Part shown: positions 55,726-64,000 of the stretch, piece by piece
Numbering within the stretch: position 1 is the stretch's first letter
Layout: each line of letters opens with the position of its first letter
From: Enterococcus mundtii
GTDB lineage: Bacteria; Bacillota; Bacilli; Lactobacillales; Enterococcaceae
Direction of reading: 5' to 3'
Assembly: GCF_002947535.1 (NCBI RefSeq)
Contig: NZ_PUAP01000002.1
Location: 1 to 64,000 of the forward strand
Length of the DNA: 64,000 bases
Notes under the pieces: generated by a model
Told to the model about the DNA's origin: nothing
Seen by the model: only the letters and a program-made list of their open reading frames with translations
Database searches by the model: none
Position numbers and translations under genes: made by a program

Positions 55726-56268
55726 TCATTGATCGATTTCCCCGAGACGTTTTGCCAGAATAATATCAGGTTGATTGGTTCCATTTGCATCTGGAAGAAC
55801 ACCTACGATCTGATAACCTAACTTTTCATAAAATGTATAAGGATGCTTGTGGAAAGTTTCGATTGATTTCAGTTTATCCAACGGATGATCAAAAAGATCC
55901 GTATGACTAAGACTCGTATCTCCATCTGTATCATCTGTTCCTAAATAAACCATCACACCACCTTTAGAGGCGATTTCTTTTTCTAGGTAGTCAACTAAGC
56001 GGCTACCGATATATTTCTTGCGAAAAGAAGTTTCTACTACTAGAGGGTGAATTTCCCAACCAGTCGTTCCATACTGTGGGATCGAACCGATAAAACCAAC
56101 CAAACGATCTTGTTCAACCGCTGATACCGCGATTCGGTCCGTCGCTAGTAATTGCTCGACTTCTTTCATTGGTTGTTCCCCGTAATCTCTCGGCCAAGTC
56201 AATCGCAAAAGGTCAGCAAGCTGATCCTTCAAACCGATATTTTTACGATCAAATTCACTGATGATCAT
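55726..56268 (-). CDS. GNAT-family N-acetyltransferase
   Basis: A 180-residue GNAT protein: 'AVEQDRLVGFIGSIPQYGTTGWEIHPLVVETSFRKKYIGSRLVDYLEKEIASKGGVMVYLGTDD' carries motif A (the acetyl-CoA loop, here FRKKYIGSRLV), and 'HPYTFYEKLGYQIVGVLPDANG' is motif B. It resembles aminoglycoside 6'-acetyltransferase-like GNATs in layout, but I cannot assign a substrate. The ATG at 56268 has GGAGGGG 6 nt upstream. It is monocistronic with its own terminator. Confidence 0.82.
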   Translation of the reverse strand: MIISEFDRKNIGLKDQLADLLRLTWPRDYGEQPMKEVEQLLATDRIAVSAVEQDRLVGFIGSIPQYGTTGWEIHPLVVETSFRKKYIGSRLVDYLEKEIASKGGVMVYLGTDDTDGDTSLSHTDLFDHPLDKLKSIETFHKHPYTFYEKLGYQIVGVLPDANGTNQPDIILAKRLGEIDQ

Positions 56269-56353
56269 CCTATTCCCCTCCATTCCAATTTCAGCCTATT
56301 CTATCAGCCAAACGGGAAAAAGAAAAGGAAAGAAAACTTAACTTTAAGAATAT

Positions 56354-57427
56354 TTATTTTGCTACAGTTTTTTCTTTTTTCATCTGTTTGCTACGCAATT
56401 GTCCACAAGCTGCATCGATATCTGTCCCATGCTCTTTGCGAATCACACAATTGATGCCATTCTTTTTCAACACATCATAAAATTTCAATACATCCGCTTT
56501 TGGACTTCTTGAATATTGATCATGTTCACTTACTGGGTTGTAAGGGATCAAATTGACATAAGTTAATTTTTTCTTGTCTTTCAACAGATCAGCGAGTTGT
56601 TGCGCATGCTCGGGACGATCATTCACTTGATTCAGCATGATGTATTCAAATGTGATCCGACGGTTTGTTTTCTCTAAATACTCATCCACTGCTTCCATCA
56701 ATTTTTCAATTGGGAAACGGCGATTGATACGCATCATGGATGTGCGCACTTCATTATTTGGTGCATGTAATGAAATCGCTAAGTTGACTTGTAATCCATT
56801 TTCAGCGAATTCTTTGATTTTATTTGCCAAACCACTTGTTGACACCGTGATGTGACGAGCGCCGATCGCTAAACCTTTCGCATCATTGATGATATGCAAG
56901 AAATCCATCACATTGTCGTAATTATCGAATGGTTCACCGATCCCCATCACTACGACATGAGATACTCGTTCCCCCAGTTGACGTTCATCAAAGTAATGTT
57001 GGACCATCATGATCTGTGCCACGATCTCACCGGCTGTTAAGTCGCGATTTTTCGTCAATAAACCGCTGGCACAAAAAGTACAGCCAATATTACAGCCAAC
57101 TTGTGTAGTTACACACACAGATAAGCCATATTCTTGTCTCATCAAAACCGTTTCGATCATATTTTTATCCGGTAACTCAAACAAGTATTTGACTGTTCCA
57201 TCACTTGCCTCTTGCACGATCACTTGTTTCAATGGATTGATCTCAAAGTTTTCTGCTAGTTTTTCAATCAAACTTTTTGAAAGATTCGTCATTTCTTCAA
57301 AGGTTGTGACACGCTTTTGATAGAGCCATTCCCAAACTTGTGACGCACGAAATTTCTTTTCACCATGTTCTAAAAACCATGCAGTCAATTCTTTATTTGT
57401 TAAGCCGTAAATGGATTGTTTTTCCAC
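56354..57427 (-). CDS. rlmN: Dual-specificity 23S rRNA/tRNA methyltransferase RlmN
   Basis: A 357-residue radical SAM enzyme: cluster motif [12 protein letters not shown] (CxxxCxxC, about residues 109-120), the GEP motif [19 protein letters not shown], and the second catalytic cysteine in [10 protein letters not shown] near the C-terminus. RlmN methylates A2503 in 23S rRNA and A37 in some tRNAs at C2. Start is GTG at 57427 with GAGGG 7 nt upstream. Length is typical. Confidence 0.95.
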   Translation of the reverse strand: MEKQSIYGLTNKELTAWFLEHGEKKFRASQVWEWLYQKRVTTFEEMTNLSKSLIEKLAENFEINPLKQVIVQEASDGTVKYLFELPDKNMIETVLMRQEYGLSVCVTTQVGCNIGCTFCASGLLTKNRDLTAGEIVAQIMMVQHYFDERQLGERVSHVVVMGIGEPFDNYDNVMDFLHIINDAKGLAIGARHITVSTSGLANKIKEFAENGLQVNLAISLHAPNNEVRTSMMRINRRFPIEKLMEAVDEYLEKTNRRITFEYIMLNQVNDRPEHAQQLADLLKDKKKLTYVNLIPYNPVSEHDQYSRSPKADVLKFYDVLKKNGINCVIRKEHGTDIDAACGQLRSKQMKKEKTVAK

Positions 57428-57548
57428 GATTATTCCCTCTTTTTTTCAAAGTATCGCTACATACTATAACTGATTCCCTTTGTTAATGCAATAGTTCACA
57501 AAAGAAACTAAATAATCGTTTAGAAACTCGTACAAAATCTTATTTAGA

Positions 57549-57962
57549 TTATGTGTGAGTTTCCTCCATCTCATCATATTCTTCTGACAACTTTTCTGGA
57601 TCTAAAATCAACCACTTAATAAAGATTAGACCCAGAATCAGCAATGTTGCTGGAATAATCAAGAAAAAGCTGAATAGAAGCGGGGAACCATAACCGACAG
57701 CAGAAATGATCAGCCCGACCATTTTTTTAGAATCTACTGCTTTTGAAAGCAATAAATATAAGGTCAAAGTGAAACCGATCACACAAATCATACTAAGGAT
57801 CGACCAAAAAATAATTCCAGAAAAATCCCCCCATATCCGTGTCACATAGACAAGCGGAATCAGGCCTGACTGCTCAGCTACTCGGTTAAAGAAACCAAAA
57901 AGATAAATCACTGTTTGAACGATATTCAATATAAAAATAGTTTTGATCATTTTTTGATGCAT
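57549..57962 (-). CDS. Small membrane protein of unknown function
   Basis: A 137-residue protein with four hydrophobic helices (about 6-24, 47-73, 79-98, 100-120) and an acidic tail (EKLSEEYDEMEETHT). The ATG at 57962 has GGAG 8 nt upstream; the longer frame to 58106 overlaps the preceding gene and is rejected. It starts 16 bp after the repeat-bearing gene upstream, so the two probably form an operon. No family recognised. Confidence 0.65.
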   Translation of the reverse strand: MHQKMIKTIFILNIVQTVIYLFGFFNRVAEQSGLIPLVYVTRIWGDFSGIIFWSILSMICVIGFTLTLYLLLSKAVDSKKMVGLIISAVGYGSPLLFSFFLIIPATLLILGLIFIKWLILDPEKLSEEYDEMEETHT

Positions 57963-57978
57963 GCTGTTTTCTCCTTTT

Positions 57979-58671
57979 CTAATAGTAATAACCATCATAG
58001 ATGTAAGGATCATAGTTATAAGAATCCCGGATAAAAGAATCACGAATATACCATAAGCTAGAAAGTATGAATACGACAAAAGCAAGATATAAGAGGATGA
58101 TCGCAATTTGAATAATAAACATCGCTATGCCAGCTCGACTCCAAGTTTTTTGGACTTGTTTGAATGTTTCTACATCCGTATAGTTTCCATCTCTCCATGC
58201 CCATTCATTTCCTTTAAACCCGCAAATAAACACCCAAACTAGATTGAATAGTGGAATCAAACACAGTAATGGAAGATACGTTTTGTTTCCGATTCCCCAA
58301 ATGATGTTAAGAGAGAAGGCACCCCAATTCCATTTTTTGATTTCTTCCGGTACTTCCTGATTGACCCTTTGAAACTCAGAATTTGCCAAGCCGACTTGGG
58401 GTTCATCAAGCGTTGCTTTTTGTGTTTGGCTCGTTGGTTGTATTGGTTCTTTGATTGGTTCTTTGATCGGTTCTTTGATTGGTTCTTCGATTGGTTCTTT
58501 AATCGGTTCTTTAATCGGTTCTTCGACTGGTTCTTCGATTGGTTCTTTAGGTTGTTCGTTGACTGATTTTCCAGTCGCTTCATCCATTGTTTCTGTAAAT
58601 TGTTCATCCGTCATTTGTTCAGAAGCTTCATTCGTTACTTGATCAATCTTTTTCGTTGTCTCATCGTTCAT
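57979..58671 (-). CDS. Membrane protein with N-terminal EPIK/EPIE tandem repeats
   Basis: A 230-residue protein. Residues about 41-77 are a run of four-residue repeats (EPIK, EPIE, EPVE). Then comes a conserved-looking core WNWGAFSLNIIWGIGNKTYLPLL (about 112-135) with two helices, GFKGNEWAWRDGNY, a third helix (about 180-205) and a Tyr/Asp-rich tail (YNYDPYIYDGYYY). The WNWGAF...GNEWAW core recurs in many uncharacterised lactic-acid-bacterial membrane proteins. The repeat probably forms an extended acidic/basic linker on the cytoplasmic side. Function unknown. Confidence 0.7.
   Translation of the reverse strand: MNDETTKKIDQVTNEASEQMTDEQFTETMDEATGKSVNEQPKEPIEEPVEEPIKEPIKEPIEEPIKEPIKEPIKEPIQPTSQTQKATLDEPQVGLANSEFQRVNQEVPEEIKKWNWGAFSLNIIWGIGNKTYLPLLCLIPLFNLVWVFICGFKGNEWAWRDGNYTDVETFKQVQKTWSRAGIAMFIIQIAIILLYLAFVVFILSSLWYIRDSFIRDSYNYDPYIYDGYYY
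58441..58550. repeat. 12-bp tandem repeat within a coding sequence
   Basis: About nine imperfect copies of a 12-bp unit (GGTTCTTTGATT and variants) encode the EPIK/EPIE run on the minus strand. All changes keep the reading frame. Copy number is likely to vary between strains by slipped-strand pairing. Confidence 0.85.
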
Positions 58672-58869
58672 TCAGTGAATCTCCTTTCATCTAAAAAAAC
58701 TATTGTGACTTTAAGCTTATCATTTTTTCAGTATGAATAATTTTATAAAAATCGTTTTGTTACTATCTGTTTTTTTCCATAAAAGATATTTTTATGGACT
58801 AAACGCAAAATAAAAGCAAAAAATCCATTCGATAAGAAAAGATTTCTTGCTTTCATTTTGTATTTCTTG

Positions 58870-61308
58870 TTATATTTCTTGATTTTCGGATAATGATTGA
58901 TCCATTGCCTCTTCCATTTGTTCAATGAAAACTTTTCGAGGCTTACTTCCTTCTGATGGTCCTACGACGCCATGTGCTTCTAGTTCATCGACTAACCGAG
59001 CTGCCCGATTGTAGCCGATTCTAAAACGACGCTGCAACAGGGAAATACTAGCGGTTTGCATTTCGATAACTAATGCTTTTGCCTCTTCAAATAGTTCATC
59101 TTGGGGTTGTTCAGCTGAACCAGCCGATTCAACTTCATCCGTTGGCATCATTTTTTCTTCGTAATTGGCTTCTTGTTGATCGGTGACGAAGCTGACCACA
59201 CGTTCCACTTCATGATCTGAAATGAAGGCACCTTGGACACGGATCGGTTTATTCTCACCCATCGGCAAGAAGAGCATATCCCCTCGTCCTAAGAGCTTTT
59301 CAGCTCCATTGGAATCAATGATCGTTCGTGAGTCTGTTCCGCTGGAAACAGCAAACGCCATTCGTGAAGGAACATTGGCTTTTATGATCCCTGTGATGAC
59401 ATCCACACTTGGGCGTTGTGTCGCTAAGATCATATGGATACCTGCGGCACGAGCCATTTGTGCTAAACGAATGATCGCATCTTCGACTTCGTTGCTTGCG
59501 ACCATCATCAGATCCGCCAATTCATCAACAATGACGACGATAAATGGCAAGGTCGGATGTTTTGTCCCATTTTCTAGATTTTTTTGTTGGACAAATTCAT
59601 TGTATCCGGAGATATTTCGCACACCAGTCGCAGCAAACTTCTCATAACGTTCTTCCATTTCCTGAACGACTTTTTGCAACGCTTGTGCTGCTTTTCTAGG
59701 ATTGGTCACAACTGGCGTCAACAAATGCGGGATACCATTATACATATTCAACTCAACCATTTTCGGGTCGATCATCATCAGTTTGACTTCATGAGGTTTT
59801 GCTCGCATCAAGATACTTGTGATGATCCCGTTGATCGCCACTGACTTCCCGCTACCAGTCGAACCAGCAACGAGCAAGTGAGGCATTTTCGATAGATCAG
59901 CCGTTTGGACACGACCTGATACATCTCGTCCTAGAGGTACTTCCAATAGTTTGTCTGGATGATCCGGTTGGGCTTCGATGATCTCTCTAAATGAAACCAT
60001 ACTGATCTTGCTGTTCGGCACTTCGATCCCGATCAATGATTTCCCAGGTATCGGTGCTTCCATACGAACATCTTTTGCGGCTAGAGCTAAGGCAATATCA
60101 TCAGTCAAACTAACGATTTTACTTACTTTCACTCCAACAGCTGGTTGGATCTCAAACTTCGTCACAGATGGTCCTAAACTCGCTTTGACGACTTTCGCAT
60201 CGACACCAAAACTTTGGAAAGTTTGTTCTAACACGCCAATATTTTTTTCAATTTTCTTGTACTCATCACTTTGATCCACGGTTTGCGCTGAGTCTAATAA
60301 ATCGATTGAAGGTAGTTCGTATGCTTGATTTTCTTCTTCTGCTTCGATCTCAAATTCTAATGCAGTGCCATCATCTTCAAATAATTCATCTTCTGGCGAA
60401 TCTTGTGCTTGGGTCATTTCATCCTGTTTTGGACGTTCCATAACAGGAGGTTGGACATTTCCTTGGAAACTGTCAATCGGTACAAAACTCAATTGTTCAG
60501 GTTCACTTTCTTCGTAACTAGGAGAAGTTTCCTTTTGGATTTGATTCTTTTGACGAGTGGCTCGTTTTTGTTCCATTTCCGCAGCTTCAGCTTCGGCTGC
60601 TTCTTTCGCAGCAAGGCGTTTTGCTTCCTTCGCTTCTGCTCGTTGTTTTTGCCGTTCTTCTTTCGCGGCTTGTTTGCGTGCCTGTTTTTCTGGGTCGCCT
60701 TCTAACAGTTCTTGGAATCTATCTCCCATGATTTGTAAGGCATTCAATAATTGATGCCCCTCAACATTACTGAACAATACTGCTCCGCCAATAACCAATA
60801 AAACAGCTACGAAATAACTGCCCGGTTGAGCAATCAAAAAGAATGTCAGATTATAAATAAATGCACCTAACATACCGCCACCGACATTCGTGGTGATTTG
60901 ACTTTGACGAATATCTGCCGATAGTAGATCCCAAGTGGTACCAATGATATTTGGTTCTCCGCTGTTCAATTTCCCAAAAAGATTGGCATGTAAAAAGAGT
61001 AAGATACCTAAATAAAACAGACCGACTCCCAGCCAACGACGACTCTTACCCATCGTGAATTCTCTATTTTTGACCATGATCCAAAATCCTAAAACTGCTA
61101 ACAATACACATAGGATCTGATACGTATTTCCAGCGACTATGCGAAAACCATTCGCCACTAAAATGCCTAAAAAGCCTAATTTCAAAAAGCCAAAGACAGC
61201 AAATAGTATAAAAGCAAAGCCAACACCGATCGCAATCATTTGCTCCTGCTGCTGTTTTTGTTTTTTTGTTTTTCTTTTCTTCTTAGCAGGACGTTTTTTC
61301 TTTGCCAT
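58870..61308 (-). CDS. ftsK: DNA translocase FtsK/SpoIIIE
   Basis: An 812-residue DNA translocase: basic N-terminus, four transmembrane helices (about 25-185), a charged Glu/Lys/Ala linker (about 200-330), then the motor with Walker A GSTGSGKS (about residue 480), Walker B FIVVIVDELADLM and the C-terminal gamma winged helix (about 745-800, SLLQRRFRIGYNRAARLVDELE) that reads KOPS/SRS sites. It moves chromosomal DNA through the closing septum. Shine-Dalgarno GAGGG precedes the ATG. The linker is shorter than in Gram-negative FtsK, as usual in Firmicutes. Confidence 0.95.
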   Translation of the reverse strand: MAKKKRPAKKKRKTKKQKQQQEQMIAIGVGFAFILFAVFGFLKLGFLGILVANGFRIVAGNTYQILCVLLAVLGFWIMVKNREFTMGKSRRWLGVGLFYLGILLFLHANLFGKLNSGEPNIIGTTWDLLSADIRQSQITTNVGGGMLGAFIYNLTFFLIAQPGSYFVAVLLVIGGAVLFSNVEGHQLLNALQIMGDRFQELLEGDPEKQARKQAAKEERQKQRAEAKEAKRLAAKEAAEAEAAEMEQKRATRQKNQIQKETSPSYEESEPEQLSFVPIDSFQGNVQPPVMERPKQDEMTQAQDSPEDELFEDDGTALEFEIEAEEENQAYELPSIDLLDSAQTVDQSDEYKKIEKNIGVLEQTFQSFGVDAKVVKASLGPSVTKFEIQPAVGVKVSKIVSLTDDIALALAAKDVRMEAPIPGKSLIGIEVPNSKISMVSFREIIEAQPDHPDKLLEVPLGRDVSGRVQTADLSKMPHLLVAGSTGSGKSVAINGIITSILMRAKPHEVKLMMIDPKMVELNMYNGIPHLLTPVVTNPRKAAQALQKVVQEMEERYEKFAATGVRNISGYNEFVQQKNLENGTKHPTLPFIVVIVDELADLMMVASNEVEDAIIRLAQMARAAGIHMILATQRPSVDVITGIIKANVPSRMAFAVSSGTDSRTIIDSNGAEKLLGRGDMLFLPMGENKPIRVQGAFISDHEVERVVSFVTDQQEANYEEKMMPTDEVESAGSAEQPQDELFEEAKALVIEMQTASISLLQRRFRIGYNRAARLVDELEAHGVVGPSEGSKPRKVFIEQMEEAMDQSLSENQEI

Positions 61309-61613
61309 GATATATCCCTCTTTTCATCAAGTTCCATTATACAAAAAAAAGCAAGCGAACAAAAGTTTTGTTTGTCCGATTGCTGATTTTCTTTTTATCT
61401 GATTTTCTACAGCTTCCATTGCGATACTGAGCAATCCTTTTATCTGCATGATCTTCGACCTCTAATTGAGACTAGAATAGAAATTCTTTTACTCGCAAAA
61501 TAAGAGCTATGACACAAAAGTACAGGTGCATTTTTACCATATTTTTGTACTTCCCCAAAATAAATAAGAGGAGGCATTCTATTCATTCTTTTCCGTCCAT
61601 CAAAAAAATTGAT
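61309..61613. other. Intergenic region downstream of window-wide ftsK promoter
   Basis: About 300 bp between the divergent ftsK and phosphoesterase genes. It presumably contains the ftsK promoter. I see no gene; a 62-codon minus-strand frame (61440-61628) lacks a ribosome binding site. Confidence 0.35.
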
Positions 61614-61664
61614 TTGTTGCAACAACACACACTATGAACCGGGCATTTTACAGACAGATATACT
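61614..61664 (+). promoter_or_regulatory. 18-bp box and -10 of the phosphoesterase-lectin promoter (copy 4 of 4)
   Basis: TTGTTGCAACAACACACA (61614-61631), 27-bp gap, TATACT (61659-61664). The first 12 bp, TTGTTGCAACAA, are a perfect palindrome. The -35 position reads GAACCG. The leader to the start codon is about 165 nt and contains a full AAAGGAGG (61688-61695) with no standard start codon in range. Confidence 0.78.
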
Positions 61665-61836
61665 TTTTGTATAAACAATCAACGTTGAAAGGAGGTTACT
61701 ACAATCTCGGAAATCACACCACTAATTGTTTTGTCATAACACACGCAATAAACGAAAAAGAGCCTTTGAGTGTAGAATTTCAAAATAAAAGTGAAATAGA
61801 CTTTAAAATAAATCAATTTAAGAGAATGGAGTAGAA

Positions 61837-63378
61837 ATGAAATTTGAAAAGCGTACTAAAATATTAATAAATAAAATGATCAAAAGCATTACTTTGAGTG
61901 CGAGTATCCTAGTAGGTACAATTATGGTTGGCACCACCGCATTTGCAGACATTGATTATTCGTTTGTGGTTACCTCCGATCCTCAATTTCCATGGACAGC
62001 AAAAACAGATGATGGTATTTATCAATCAGATAGCGATCTCAGAGCGGAGTCCGCAGCATTAATTTTAAATCAGTATGATAGTATCAATGATTATTCAACA
62101 AGTATCGGCAATAAAGTAATACATACCTATGTCAATGGGGATGTCACCGCCTACGGTCAGGGCTCTCAGTGGAGTCGCATGGATCAATTATTTAGTAGGT
62201 TAAAGATGCCTTATTCTTATGGCCTAGGAAACCATGATATTGAAAATAATTTCGAGGATACTTTCCTCATCCAAGCTTGGCGGATAACCTTTAGCAGGAT
62301 GCATACCTATAGACCTCATAATTGGATTTCAAAAGATACTTGGAAAGAAGATTACTTTTTCGAATATAAGCATGTTGGTAGCCTAAACTATTCACAAAAA
62401 ATCGGGGATTTTAGAATGATCACAGCCAACAATTATCCCACGATGCATCTTTCTTGCTCTGGAGGGACTGGTCCTACTTATTGGTTAACACCTGGAATGG
62501 ACTATATTGAGAGACAGTTAGAAGAAGCAAGAAGTGCAAACCAACCGGCTATTCTTTATATGCATAAACCAAATGATTGGAAATTGGGAAGTGATCCGCA
62601 AGGAAGATTTAAGGCAATGGTAGAAAAATATTATGATAATGGAACGTTGCGAGCTGTTTTTACAGGACATTATCACAAAACAATCGGTAAGGTTTCTTAC
62701 CCGCAGTATTTTGGAAAAGTTCCCGTTTATTCTTCTGGCAGTGCTTCTCAAAAAACTTACTTAACTGCAGAAGTCGATCATTCAAAAAATGAAATGAAAA
62801 TCTATCGAGTGATTGGGAATGTTTGGGAAAGAAAACAACTTATTGATACAATTGCCATAAATTCGAGAGGACTCACTGCTGTGAATGATGACAGGGATTA
62901 CCAAGAGCAAAAGGAATTGGCTAATAAGTTAGGTAATTCTTATCACATTATTAATTCTCTTAACAATAGTAGAGCGCTAGATGATTCAGCAAGTAGTGAT
63001 GATGTCATCTATTTTAATGAACACAGGGATACGAACCAACAATGGAGATTTGTATTCTATGAGGCTAACAATTCCTTTGTCATCCATAATCGAGCGAATA
63101 ACTTTTCAATGTATGAATCAGATAGTACATGGGATGGCTTCTCTATTGTACGTACTGGAGTTCTAAATGCTTCAGATAAACGGGCACAATGGCGAGTAGT
63201 AAGCGCAGGACATGCGTATGGAACCATTCCATTGTACAAGTTCAGAAACGTTCGTAGTGGGAAACTACTGACACTAAATTCGTATAGTGGGAAATTGTCG
63301 GATGCCGCAATCGGTGCAACATTATTGACTGCCCCAGATTTTGGTGTAACTGCGCTTCAACAATTTATGTTAGACTAA
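61837..63378 (+). CDS. Secreted metallophosphoesterase with C-terminal ricin-type lectin domain
   Basis: A 513-residue secreted protein. The signal peptide ends near TAFA-DIDY (about residue 37). A calcineurin-like phosphoesterase domain follows (about 40-335): VVTSDPQFPW, VNGDVTAYGQ, LGLGNHDIENN (GNHD), LYMHKPNDW and FTGHYHK (GHxH) supply the metal ligands. The C-terminal 150 residues form a ricin-type beta-trefoil with QxW motifs (NQQWRFV, RAQWRVV). It probably hydrolyses a phosphodiester or nucleotide outside the cell while bound to glycans; the substrate is unknown. The start has GGAG 5 nt upstream. Its promoter carries the box shared with the chitin genes. Confidence 0.85.
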   Translation: MKFEKRTKILINKMIKSITLSASILVGTIMVGTTAFADIDYSFVVTSDPQFPWTAKTDDGIYQSDSDLRAESAALILNQYDSINDYSTSIGNKVIHTYVNGDVTAYGQGSQWSRMDQLFSRLKMPYSYGLGNHDIENNFEDTFLIQAWRITFSRMHTYRPHNWISKDTWKEDYFFEYKHVGSLNYSQKIGDFRMITANNYPTMHLSCSGGTGPTYWLTPGMDYIERQLEEARSANQPAILYMHKPNDWKLGSDPQGRFKAMVEKYYDNGTLRAVFTGHYHKTIGKVSYPQYFGKVPVYSSGSASQKTYLTAEVDHSKNEMKIYRVIGNVWERKQLIDTIAINSRGLTAVNDDRDYQEQKELANKLGNSYHIINSLNNSRALDDSASSDDVIYFNEHRDTNQQWRFVFYEANNSFVIHNRANNFSMYESDSTWDGFSIVRTGVLNASDKRAQWRVVSAGHAYGTIPLYKFRNVRSGKLLTLNSYSGKLSDAAIGATLLTAPDFGVTALQQFMLD

Positions 63379-63423
63379 TTATCAACAGACATTCTAAGCT
63401 ACGTAAAAACTGACGAGATAAGT

Positions 63424-63476
63424 AAAAATGGAACAAAAAGATGAGTATAACCTCTTCTTTTGTTCCATTTTTTTTA
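63424..63476 (+). terminator. Terminator of the phosphoesterase-lectin gene
   Basis: AAAAATGGAACAAAAAG / CTTTTGTTCCATTTTT followed by TTTT. Confidence 0.88.
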
Positions 63477-63522
63477 ATCTATCACGCCTATTTCAGAACT
63501 TACTCTTAGTCAAGCATCTATT

Positions 63523-64000
63523 CTATTCACCGATATTTGCGCCATTTTCACGAATCACTTGTTGGTACCAGTAATAGCTATCTTTTTTGTAGCGATCAAG
63601 TGACCCTTCTTGTGTTTCATCTTGATCTACATAAACAAAACCATAACGTTTTTGGTAACCATTCAACCAACTCAGTAGATCTGTGTACGACCATGTGCAA
63701 TAGCCCAAGACTTCCGCACCATCTGAAATAGCTTCTTTGATGGCTTTGACATGGCTTTCCAAATAGTTGATACGGTAGTCATCATGGATTTTTTTATCTT
63801 CTGTCAATTTGTCATATTCGCCTAAACCGTTTTCTGTGATCAAAACAGGGATACGGTAGCGACTTGTGATTCGTCGCAAAGCAATACGTAAACCTTCTGG
63901 ATCGATTTCCCAATCCCAATTTGTACGTTCGACAAATGGATTTTCGACTTTTTTGTACATACCAGGCACGCCTGTTTCTTCTGATGAACCTTTTTTACCT
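63523..64000 (-). CDS. 6-phospho-beta-glucosidase, GH1 (partial, 5' end outside window)
   Basis: The C-terminal 158 or so residues of a GH1 enzyme; the frame is open to the window edge. The catalytic nucleophile motif is seen as PVLITENGLGEYD. The SW..LLSWLNGYQKRYGFVYVD stretch is typical of the phospho-beta-glucosidase branch, with Ser/Lys/Tyr that bind the 6-phosphate (SWLNGYQKRYG). It cleaves PTS-imported phosphorylated beta-glucosides in the cytoplasm. The natural end at 63523 is intact. Upstream partners cannot be seen. Confidence 0.9.
   Translation of the reverse strand, partial: GKKGSSEETGVPGMYKKVENPFVERTNWDWEIDPEGLRIALRRITSRYRIPVLITENGLGEYDKLTEDKKIHDDYRINYLESHVKAIKEAISDGAEVLGYCTWSYTDLLSWLNGYQKRYGFVYVDQDETQEGSLDRYKKDSYYWYQQVIRENGANIGE

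Noticed and set aside
57963-58106. N-terminal extension of the 57549 membrane protein to 58106
   Set aside because: It would overlap the upstream gene's coding end; the ATG at 57962 has a proper Shine-Dalgarno.
58441-58550. Regularly spaced repeat as a CRISPR array
   Set aside because: The units are 12 bp, directly adjacent with no spacers, and in frame inside a coding sequence.
61634-61834. 66-codon plus-strand frame (MNRAFYRQIYF...) before the phosphoesterase gene
   Set aside because: It begins before the predicted -10 at 61659, has no ribosome binding site of its own, and its middle is the Shine-Dalgarno-like AAAGGAGG; no family features.

Overview
The window is low-GC Gram-positive DNA from an Enterococcus. 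The evidence is the WxL surface-protein cluster, Mga and Rgg regulators, a heterodimeric ABC exporter of the EfrAB type, an opp operon, RNase J2 and an AA10/GH18 chitinolytic pair. I cannot fix the species; the gene content suits the E. faecium/hirae/mundtii side of the genus. No rRNA, tRNA, CRISPR array or intact insertion sequence was seen.

Layout. 0-4 kb: TetR and Mga-type regulators, a membrane zinc peptidase, PhnA. 4-10 kb: nrnA, a YtoI-like CBS/DRTGG protein, a UPF0173 hydrolase, an orphan PTS IIB-like protein without its cysteine, and rnjB. 10-16 kb: a two-gene ABC transporter, CsbD, and iadA with a YfcC-type carrier. 16-20 kb: SIS protein, two candidate small RNAs, galU and gpsA. 20-26 kb: an 8-codon ORF, a second Mga-type regulator and a WxL cluster. 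26-31 kb: a GH18 chitinase, an Rgg regulator and an AA10 lytic polysaccharide monooxygenase (LPMO). 31-38 kb: EfrAB-like exporter, folate-type ECF S component under a tetrahydrofolate riboswitch, mgsA, mazEF, and a sugar ABC ATPase with a cre site in its promoter. 38-48 kb: ECF S component with NiaR-like operators, tatD-rnmV-ksgA, amino-acid permease, Fic, metG, Nudix regulator. 48-56 kb: oppA and oppBCDF followed by a nuclease-dead TnpB homologue and its probable guide RNA. 56-64 kb: GNAT, rlmN, membrane proteins, ftsK, a secreted phosphoesterase-lectin fusion and the end of a 6-phospho-beta-glucosidase gene.

Two systems stand out. First, one 18-bp box (consensus WTGTTGCAAYAMCAHACA) lies exactly 27 bp upstream of the -10 hexamer at four scattered promoters. 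These are the chitinase, the LPMO, the phosphoesterase-lectin and an 8-codon ORF encoding MWSVTPPM. All four promoters lack a good -35. An Rgg regulator sits between chitinase and LPMO, and Rgg proteins respond to short peptides; S. pyogenes RopB responds to an 8-residue leaderless peptide. This suggests a peptide-sensing regulon for secreted, largely chitin-related proteins, with the 8-residue peptide as a possible signal.

Second, the opp operon ends in a TnpB-family gene that has lost the RuvC-I aspartate and the zinc-ribbon/RuvC-III end but keeps the RuvC-II glutamate. A GC-rich structured stretch follows it, then a terminator. This fits the TldR type of RNA-guided repressor reported beside oppF in enterococci. 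A short, tentative guide match falls inside the oppA promoter.
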